DNA of 64,000 bases from Hemicentrotus pulcherrimus (Eukaryota > Echinodermata > Echinoidea > Camarodonta > Strongylocentrotidae), in NCBI GenBank assembly GCA_003118195.1, contig BEXV01000020.1:514695-578694 (forward strand), given 5' to 3'. Positions 61,801-64,000 of this stretch are shown piece by piece. Position 1 is the first letter of the stretch. Every line of letters begins with the position of its first letter. A program made the translations under genes and the position numbers. The notes below the pieces were generated by a model that saw only the letters and a program-made list of their open reading frames with translations, did no database searches and had not been told where the DNA came from.

Positions 61801-63716
61801 ATCTCGATGCTCCTCCTGGCCTCCCAATGAGAAAGATGCAGGGACCATTCTGGATGACAACGTGGAGGTAGAGAAGAGAGTACGGGTCGCGAATGAAAAG
61901 GAGGCAGGAGAGATCGATCCCAGATGCCAGAAACTGATGCAGGAACTGGAACTGAATGGAGAAGTCAACAACAATGTGAGGAATATCAGGGCAAGGTCGA
62001 CTGTCCGGAGACAGACATCTCTTTCAGCGTTGCCAGACCCCAAGCCAAAGAGGCCACATCCAGCTCTTGTCAAGAGCTACAGCTGCCCATCAACAGCAAA
62101 TGCAGCATTAAGGGTACTCAATGGTAAGGTAGAAACCAATGTCAGTGGTTCAAGAACTCTTTCATGCAATGGAGCCAGTGAGAATGGACACAGTGGCAAA
62201 GTGGTGCATGCAGACCGGAATGGGATCAAGGGTTCACCAGTGAACCATGTTGTTAAGCCAATCCTGAAGAATAAGAAACCCAAACCCCATCGGATGGACA
62301 TAGAGAACGGGATATCCCACATCACCCAGGATGTTATTTTAGAGGAGGATGGGGAGATTTGCCTACCACCACCTCCTCCAGTATCACCCAAACCCACGTT
62401 CATTCCCCCATCACCAAGAACCCCACGATCCCCCATTGCCATGCCAACACCAACTCCGTCACCTCTTCCATCGCCACCGATGTCACCCACCGATTCGAAG
62501 AAGCCTTCAACACCACCTCAACCTCCTCCTAAGCCAAAGACCAGACCATCCATGAATGGCTTCCAACTCCCTCGCACTCCATCTCCCCCTACCAACGGAG
62601 ATCTCAATGGAGACCTCAAACTCAATGTCATTGCTCCTCCCCTGGGATTCGACTCGTCTCCGGAAGAGAGGCGGAGGAGGGAGGACGAGAGAAGACAACA
62701 GGCAGACAGGATCAAGCAGGAGGTCTTGAGGCTGGAGGGGAAAGATGCCGATAGGACCGTGCAAAACGGAGACAGGGGAAGAGTCGAGAATGGGAATGTG
62801 AAAGAGCAGAAGAAGAAGGTGGAGGGGGTGGCTGGAGCAGAAAAGGGGGAACCTCTGAGCAGCAATATGAGCAATAACAATGTAGATCTGGACGGAGAGG
62901 GCTTAGAGGAGCTCCTTAAAGGAATAGACTGCCAAGGTAAATTTGTATGGTTATTCTAATCGTTACATTCTACTATACTTGATTTTAGGAACATCCAGGA
63001 TCCAGAGGTTTCTGGTATTCCAATTAAACAATTCTTAATGACACCAGTAATGTATGGTGTATTCTTATACATATTTGTAAAGTTGTGAGAGGTGAGAGAC
63101 TGCTCTTTGAATTTGAAGCTACAGTAAAACCTATTTTAGTGACCACCTGTCTTCAAAGACCACATTCTTTGTTTCCCTTGAAAATGGTTCCTCATTGAAA
63201 CATGTACTAAAGGAACCTGTCTACAAAGACCATGGGTCTTCAAATGCCACTGTTTGTGTTTCCCTTGGGCGATCGATATAGACAGGTTTAATCCTCCCTC
63301 TCTCTCTCACATGATGCATCCGCAAGCCTACTGTATATCTACATCACCATGCAAGCCAATATTTACAAGCAGCATCTTTAGACAGGTTTGTCTGTATTAA
63401 TCTTTCAACTGAATGAAATAAAAAAGAAAATAAAAGATAGATGCTCTCCCAAAGATTTTACTTGACTCAAGTCATCTTCAATTCTTTCTACATCACAGAC
63501 AACAGCGATCTGAGCTTTTGGCAGGACGACCGTCAGGGGTCAGAATCGACCAGCAGCCTTGCCACCCCCGAGAGTTGGACCACCGAGTCTCCCAACAGCG
63601 AGTGGTCATCATCGTGCTCATCGTTCAGGGAACGAAAGGACTCCATCGATGATGTCTTTGTGGTGGATCTTGAGAAGGGGGAGGCTGGTCTTGGGCTTGG
63701 ACTAGTGGATGGACAG
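25573..63716 (+). CDS. RADIL: Radil orthologue, Rap effector with RA-FHA-DIL-PDZ domains (10 exons, 3' end beyond window)
   Basis: Spliced gene. Exons: 25573-25684 (tentative), 26009-27960, 31047-31084, 34683-34992, 40108-40339, 53071-53240, 56291-56444, 60617-60775, 61680-62936, 63499-63716. All junctions are GT-AG and phase-compatible, giving 1534 residues so far. Domains by residue: RA about 239-353 (APGVLKVFGDS start), FHA about 451-578, DIL about 635-950, proline-rich 1271-1347, PDZ from about 1512 (GLGLGL carboxylate loop). Vertebrate RADIL is a Rap1 effector that works with RASIP1 and ARHGAP29 to control Rho signalling, integrin adhesion and cell migration; human RADIL is about 1075 residues, so this protein is much longer, mainly from the N-terminus and the region between DIL and PDZ. 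A PDZ argues against RASIP1, which lacks one; a single RA domain argues against afadin. An orthologue predating the RADIL/RASIP1 split is possible. Confidence 0.93.
26009..27960 (+). CDS. RADIL: Radil exon 2: Ser-rich N-terminus, RA domain, FHA domain, start of DIL
   Basis: Large exon after a polypyrimidine tract and CAG ending at 26008; donor GTAAGA at 27961. It encodes residues 38-688. Early part: a Ser/Asn run (LSSSNSSNSSFSNG) and a strongly basic stretch with RTQKKRHRPK, then KSLTLMLERSLSLKRR, which resembles the conserved segment before the RA domain in vertebrate RADIL. RA domain: APGVLKVFGDSICPG through YVLCDVIGKF and NEKPLLLQSFWKP, with the same order and spacing as RADIL/RASIP1. FHA domain: LPYFLTLHGY, a VGNR turn, APDILPQHC and NPGDFVCFGHHYAFMYKDP. 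The DIL domain opens near IIGWIGQHLE and CPLGISYLLASMVEYSAYHF. The open frame extends upstream to 25942 but that part is intron, since it crosses the polypyrimidine tract. Confidence 0.95.
28797..28855. repeat. Hairpin repeat, GAGCCAGAAGGGC family
   Basis: GAGCGAGAAGGGCGTTAACT against GAGTGAAGGCCTTTCTGGCT, with about 16 bases between. Lies in Radil intron 2. Confidence 0.8.
29035..29285. mobile_element. Truncated GTTTCACAAAG-family element running into the assembly gap
   Basis: TTTGTAAAAGTTATTTTAAA, AAGGAGATTTCATGTTCTTG and the right end AGGATCTTTGTGAAACACCC match the 33412 and 41711 copies closely and in the same orientation. The left end is missing. The right terminus merges with a C run at the N block. 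Confidence 0.88.
29286..29642. other. Assembly gap (357 N)
   Basis: Run of N between C homopolymers of 10 and 22 bases. Apparent frames crossing it are meaningless. Confidence 0.99.
31047..31084 (+). CDS. RADIL: Radil exon 3: 38-bp microexon of the DIL domain
   Basis: Acceptor CTACAG at 31046 and a consensus GTAAGT donor at 31085 bracket 38 bases encoding DTTKSLANRPTE plus two bases of a Lys codon. It starts in phase 0, as exon 2 ends, and its two leftover bases join the first base of exon 4 as AAG. The peptide fits the helix that follows the exon-2 tryptophan in vertebrate RADIL (W-x-x-TK-x-LA). Too short to show as an open reading frame; found by phase and family alignment. Confidence 0.88.
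32977..33061. repeat. TTAACCCATTG palindromic repeat, copy 2
   Basis: Starts TTAACCCATTGCCTGCC and ends CAGTAGTCGATGGGTTAA; arms of about 12 bases pair. Same family as 22154-22233. Confidence 0.75.
33412..33727. mobile_element. Complete GTTTCACAAAG-family inverted-repeat element
   Basis: Left CAGGGGGGTGTTTCACAAAG, then AACTTATCTCTAAGTTGGAC; right GTCCAACTTAGAGTTAAGTT, then GATCTTTGTGAAACACCCCC. Terminal arms about 65 bases, total about 315. The AT-rich centre is shared with copies at 29035, 41711 and (inverted) 63739. No coding capacity, so transposase would have to come from elsewhere. Confidence 0.92.
34006..34063. repeat. Hairpin repeat, GAGCCAGAAGGGC family (well conserved)
   Basis: GAGCTAGTAGGGTATTAACTC against GAGTTAATGCCCTTCTGGCTC-like arm, loop of about 17 bases. 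Lies in Radil intron 3, so would be transcribed as a hairpin. Confidence 0.85.
34683..34992 (+). CDS. RADIL: Radil exon 4: central DIL helices with poly-Ser loop
   Basis: Acceptor TTGACAG ends at 34682, donor GTAAGA at 34993. Encodes residues 701-804: MATLLPDLRLLLICMANALE, then KFYQSNLHNYLASQ, a Ser-rich loop of about 17 residues built on TCN repeats (34838-34885), then EVLSILEEVMMYTFQQCVYY and LTK. The flanking helices match the DIL core of RADIL (LPDL, NS/ALELL, LEEV, FQQCVYY). The Ser loop sits where the family has a variable loop. The 3' end of this exon with its donor is repeated in the following intron at 35258-35300. Confidence 0.95.
34977..35650 (+). repeat. G-rich tandem array that duplicates the exon 4 end and splice donor
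   Basis: TACTATCTCACTAAGGTAAG, which is the last 15 exon bases plus the donor at 34978, recurs at 35258 together with the next bases (AA[GT]GGATAGTGGTATGTGG). Period about 280. The rest is GGGTAGGG, GGAGG and GGAAGG units, nearly all purine plus T on the plus strand, with many G runs able to form quadruplexes. Confidence 0.9.
36379..36690. repeat. Two-copy tandem repeat, 158-bp period
   Basis: GGTGCTCCACAAATCAGTGT (36379) and GGTGTTCCACATATCAGTGC (36537) begin two copies sharing CAAGACTGACACCA, GACYRAACAAAACATTATG and TACCCCCAATRGC. A second inner copy of CTGACACCA-like sequence makes the first unit longer at GTCTGTGTTTGGTCAG. Confidence 0.9.
38082..38215. repeat. GGGA-rich microsatellite
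   Basis: AGGGAGGGAGGG run grading into GGGAGGGAG and AGAGAG units. Confidence 0.9.
39107..39198. repeat. TA microsatellites
   Basis: Two TA runs (39107-39124 and 39169-39198) separated by about 45 bases. Confidence 0.9.
40108..40339 (+). CDS. RADIL: Radil exon 5: DIL domain
   Basis: Acceptor TTATCAG ends at 40107; donor GTTTGT at 40340, weaker than the others. Encodes residues 805-881 plus one base: TLYVVLPAVLDSNPFLDEPS, EKVIYVFQSTYDLLHEVGVH, SQITSQLFAYLLFFTNASLF, NMLMER. These match the DIL block after FQQCVYY in RADIL (LPALL, VYQAALDLL, QVHPEVASQMLAYLFFF in vertebrates). It ends one base into a Gly codon completed by exon 6 at 53071, across a 12.7-kb intron. Confidence 0.95.
40582..40958. 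mobile_element. TTAA-flanked non-autonomous DNA transposon
   Basis: TTAA at 40578-40581 and 40959-40962 bracket a 377-base element. Left end AGGGATCGTGTAAC...AAATCTGAGATACA pairs with right end GAATCTGAGACAAAGTTACC and GGATTCCT. TTAA duplication with AGG termini fits Kolobok- or piggyBac-type elements (family-level knowledge; assignment tentative). No transposase frame. It lies in Radil intron 5, about 240 bases after exon 5. Confidence 0.82.
41711..42020. mobile_element. Complete GTTTCACAAAG-family inverted-repeat element
   Basis: Left TGGGGGCTGTTTCACAAATA and right ATGAAACACCCCCCTGA; inner arms CTCTAAGCTGGATTTATC and TTTTAGTCCAACTTAGAG. Interior is nearly the same as at 33412, in the same orientation, including ATTATCGAGGAGATTTCATC. 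Confidence 0.92.
42140..43210. repeat. Purine/GT microsatellite between diverged direct repeats
   Basis: 42770-43022 is a run of GAGA, GATA and GTGT units. On its two sides lie diverged direct copies: GGTGCCGAAAGAAGG ... GTTGTTCTCAGACTGATC (42640-42720) and GGTGCTAAAAAGAGG ... ATTGTTCTCAGGCTGATC (43083-43140). A further pair, TGTCTGAATCATxTGCA at about 42168 and 42533, is also present. Frames of up to 152 codons on the minus strand are low-complexity. Confidence 0.75.
45611..45930. repeat. Two-copy tandem repeat around a GAA microsatellite
   Basis: AGATGATCATGAGGGCATAC (45611) and AGATGATCATGAGTGTATAC (45787) begin copies that share ATGGTACGCGAGTCATTGAG and GATAGAAGGGGAGG. Period 176; GAA/GAG run at 45722-45786 lies between. 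Confidence 0.9.
46500..46850. repeat. Diverged tandem repeat, about 150-bp period
   Basis: CCCCATCTTTATC at about 46518 and 46669, followed by TTTCAAACTCCA and TTTAAAATGATATT in both, then ATGAATCATG in both. A third, faint unit follows at about 46815. Confidence 0.75.
51234..51304 (+). repeat. tRNA-like SINE head or tRNA pseudogene
   Basis: CACCAT at 51235 pairs with ATGGTG at 51298-51303 as an acceptor stem. TGTAGTGGTTTATTCACG resembles the D arm and A box of tRNA-Val genes, and GGGTTCAATCTC is a B box within a GAGAT/ATCTC stem. The anticodon loop is not canonical (about six bases), so a functional tRNA is unlikely. Confidence 0.55.
51980..52470. mobile_element. Long foldback element (about 490 bp) with nested motifs
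   Basis: Left arm CACTATCTCGAGATTGCCAA is the inverse of the right end TTGGCAATCTCGAGATAGTG. Pairing continues inward for about 160 bases: GATATCTTGGGATxxTATCCCGACCAACTAT matches the inverse at 52090-52130. ACTTCGGTCTA(A)TGAAGACG occurs at 52250 and 52370 and inverted at 52052. The centre has CpG-rich DNA (GCACTGAGCGGTATAG, GCGTACCGG). No frame. Non-autonomous transposon structure of unassigned superfamily. Confidence 0.9.
53071..53240 (+). CDS. RADIL: Radil exon 6: DIL domain
   Basis: Acceptor TCACAG ends at 53070, donor GTAAGA at 53241. Encodes residues 882-938: GVGGKFFKWSKGAQIRGNLD, LLEMWIYEKDLKLQASFLQK, VSMATDLLATPKLQLAQ. The tail corresponds to the LLATPRAQL motif of vertebrate RADIL. 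It ends in phase 0. GC-rich codon use contrasts sharply with the AT-rich flanks. Confidence 0.95.
53669..54124. mobile_element. hAT-like non-autonomous transposon with 7-base target duplication
   Basis: Terminal repeats CAGAGCTGCCAACC (left) and GGTTGGCAGATCT (right) inside direct GCATTAG copies at 53662-53668 and 54125-54131. Interior is pyrimidine/T-rich and itself folds (TTACTCTGTTTTTTCCTCC against AAAAAGGAATTC-like parts). The CAG start and TGCCA(A)C resemble the small element at 11863, suggesting one family. Confidence 0.85.
54476..54562. repeat. GA-rich microsatellite
   Basis: AGAGAGAGAAAGAGACAGAG and similar units; a second run of AGAG lies at 54808-54845. Confidence 0.9.
55755..56215 (+). 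repeat. Six-copy tandem array with octamer-like and CCAAT-like motifs, just upstream of exon 7
   Basis: TCATGAATATGCATTAG or close variants occur at 55755, 55857, 55950, 56031, 56110 and 56191 (steps 102, 93, 81, 79, 81). Between them lie CTCATTGGCTATGGAGTTT and CAACATGAGTTTCCAGCTTG. ATTGG is an inverted CCAAT box and ATATGCAT an octamer-like POU site; regulatory use is inference. The array ends about 75 bases before the exon. Confidence 0.88.
56291..56444 (+). CDS. RADIL: Radil exon 7: end of DIL domain
   Basis: Acceptor CATGTAG ends at 56290; donor GTGCGC at 56445 is non-consensus beyond GT. Encodes residues 939-989 plus one base: AEWSSVRRDFPVLNAAQIHQ, MLSEYDIGGSQATRPRAWFP, then PPKEVEAALKT. 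This is the FPxLxxAQLHxLLxxY helix block that closes DIL in RADIL. The exon is flanked on both sides by tandem arrays (55755-56215 upstream, 56470-56990 downstream). Confidence 0.93.
56470..56990 (+). repeat. Five-copy tandem array, about 100-bp period, directly after exon 7
   Basis: TCATCATCACTTTGGGTCAA and variants lie at about 56489, 56590, 56694, 56807 and 56898, each preceded by TAATC(T/C)YCTGCTCATC and followed by ATAGTTGGCAAAGA and a G run of varied length. It begins about 25 bases past the exon 7 donor. Confidence 0.88.
57403..57490. repeat. CT microsatellite
   Basis: TCTCTC runs broken by CCTCTCC; a second such run at 58786-58873. Confidence 0.92.
58786..58873. repeat. CT microsatellite
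   Basis: CTCTCT runs split by ATTTCCCTTTCCTCC. Confidence 0.92.
60617..60775 (+). CDS. RADIL: Radil exon 8: post-DIL segment
   Basis: Acceptor TTGCAG ends at 60616; donor G|GTAAAT at 60776. Encodes residues 990-1042 and one extra base: EEILVSFDDHPPLVLPTNAF, QLDLRCDVCELLPGFKDILQ, ALHKDFPKIRIKT. It matches the vertebrate block (EDVLESYENPPPIVLPSDGF then QVDL), a family signature just after DIL. The last ~25 bases and donor are copied several times in the next intron. Confidence 0.93.
60740..61410 (+). repeat. Array of diverged copies of the exon 8 end and its splice donor
   Basis: CTTTCCTAAGATCAGAATCA (exon, 60750) recurs at 60868 (donor base changed to GTTAAAT), 61029 (donor GGTAAATATCATG intact, 61055), 61269 (TTTAAGATCAAGAACCAAGA, donor intact at 61296) and 61382 (weak). 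A donor-only copy CTGGTAAATATCAGG is at 61163. Intron motifs GTTCATTAGG and ATAAAATCTATAGATAG repeat in register. Confidence 0.88.
60776..61679 (+). other. Radil intron 8
   Basis: 0.9-kb intron, mostly made of diverged tandem copies of the exon 8 end plus the first bases of the intron (see array at 60740-61410). Confidence 0.9.
61680..62936 (+). CDS. RADIL: Radil exon 9: long disordered, proline-rich linker
   Basis: Acceptor TTCTTCAG ends at 61679, donor GTAAAT at 62937. Encodes residues 1043-1461, a single open exon of low-complexity character between DIL and PDZ. It holds an acidic start (FDEESSIEETTGPEEDLP), a basic RRQTSLS (about 1152), KSYSCPS (about 1174, like a 14-3-3 mode-1 site), a 77-residue proline block with many SP/TP and PxxP motifs (1271-1347), and a charged likely helix SSPEERRRREDERRQQADRI (about 1369). 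Vertebrate RADIL also has a long Ser/Pro linker here, but it is poorly alignable. Motif functions are inference. No transmembrane segment is visible. Confidence 0.92.
62937..63498 (+). other. Radil intron 9
   Basis: 0.56-kb intron with a possible pogo-like element (63121-63292). Confidence 0.85.
63121..63292. mobile_element. Possible small pogo/Tigger-like inverted-repeat element
   Basis: Left ACAGTAAAACCTATTTTAGT and right ATATAGACAGGTTTAATCC are inverted relatives. Inside, CAAAGACCAC(A)TTCTTTGTTTCCCTT occurs twice (63155 and 63227). ACAGTAAAACCT-type ends and TA flanks are usual for pogo-group elements, but the pairing is imperfect. Confidence 0.45.
63499..63716 (+). CDS. RADIL: Radil exon 10: linker end and start of PDZ domain
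   Basis: Acceptor CATCACAG ends at 63498, donor GTAAAG at 63717; phase 0 at the end. Encodes residues 1462-1534: a Ser/Thr/Trp-rich linker, then DDVFVVDLEKGEAGLGLGLV and DGQ. The last 23 residues are the first strand and carboxylate-binding loop of a PDZ domain, equal in layout to the FTVELERGPSGLGMGLIDG segment of vertebrate RADIL. The remaining PDZ lies on an exon beyond the window. An inverted-repeat element begins only 22 bases after the donor. Confidence 0.93.
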
Positions 63717-63738
63717 GTAAAGGGTTGTAAACTTTACC

Positions 63739-64000
63739 TGGGGGGTATTTCACAAAGATCCTAAGTCAAACTTAACTCTAAGTTGGACTAAAACATTATG
63801 GAGATTGGCTATTTGTAGTCTTAAAATAAAATATATTCATAAACAAAAATTCAAGAATCTAGATTTTTCATAAATTTCAAAATTTGTTTTAAAATAACTT
63901 TTACAAAATATTTTCAATGGTGCTAACGGTTTTCCATAAACGTTAAGTCCAACTTAGAGATAAGTTCAACTTAAGATCTTTGTGAAACACCCCCCCCCCC
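63739..64000. mobile_element. GTTTCACAAAG-family element, inverted orientation, 22 bases after the exon 10 donor
   Basis: Left CTGGGGGGTATTTCACAAAG with CTCTAAGTTGGACTAAAAC; right GTCCAACTTAGAGATAAGTT and GATCTTTGTGAAACACCCCC at the window edge. The interior (TTTTAAAATAACTTTTACAA) is the inverse of that in the 33412 and 41711 copies. It occupies the first part of Radil intron 10. Confidence 0.9.

Noticed and set aside
61697..62490. Minus-strand and other-frame ORFs inside exon 9
   Set aside because: Shadows of the proline-rich Radil exon.

Overview
The window is eukaryotic, AT-rich, intron-dominated genomic DNA. Gene structure, abundant microsatellites and dense short inverted-repeat elements fit a marine invertebrate deuterostome; a sea urchin or related echinoderm is the best guess. 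That is an inference from style and from the encoded protein, not from a species-specific marker.

One gene is convincingly present: the plus-strand orthologue of RADIL (Ras-associating and dilute domain-containing protein), a Rap GTPase effector. Nine exons between 26009 and 63716 join in a single reading frame with good splice sites and compatible phases at every junction. A tenth, 5'-most exon (25573-25684) is proposed because its phase fits and an in-frame stop lies just upstream of its ATG. Together they give 4602 coding bases, 1534 residues, ordered as acidic/Ser-rich N-terminus, RA domain, FHA domain, DIL domain split over six exons, long proline-rich disordered region, and the first strand and GLGL loop of a PDZ domain. 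The rest of the PDZ domain and the stop lie past the right edge.

Region by region: 1-25572 holds no gene I can support, only repeats, foldback elements and microsatellites. 25573-27960 holds the N-terminal exons. 27961-40107 holds two large introns, a 38-bp microexon, the middle DIL exon and a 357-base run of N. 40108-53070 is a DIL exon followed by a 12.7-kb intron full of repeats. 53071-63716 holds the last DIL exons, the long proline-rich exon and the PDZ start.

The most unusual features are non-coding. At least six families of short inverted-repeat elements are present, four single elements with target duplications or TTAA ends among them. Three introns of the RADIL gene carry local tandem arrays directly against an exon. 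In two of these (after exons 4 and 8) the array has copied the 3' end of the exon together with its splice donor, leaving decoy donors in the intron. No bacterial-type system, CRISPR array, rRNA or intact tRNA gene was seen.
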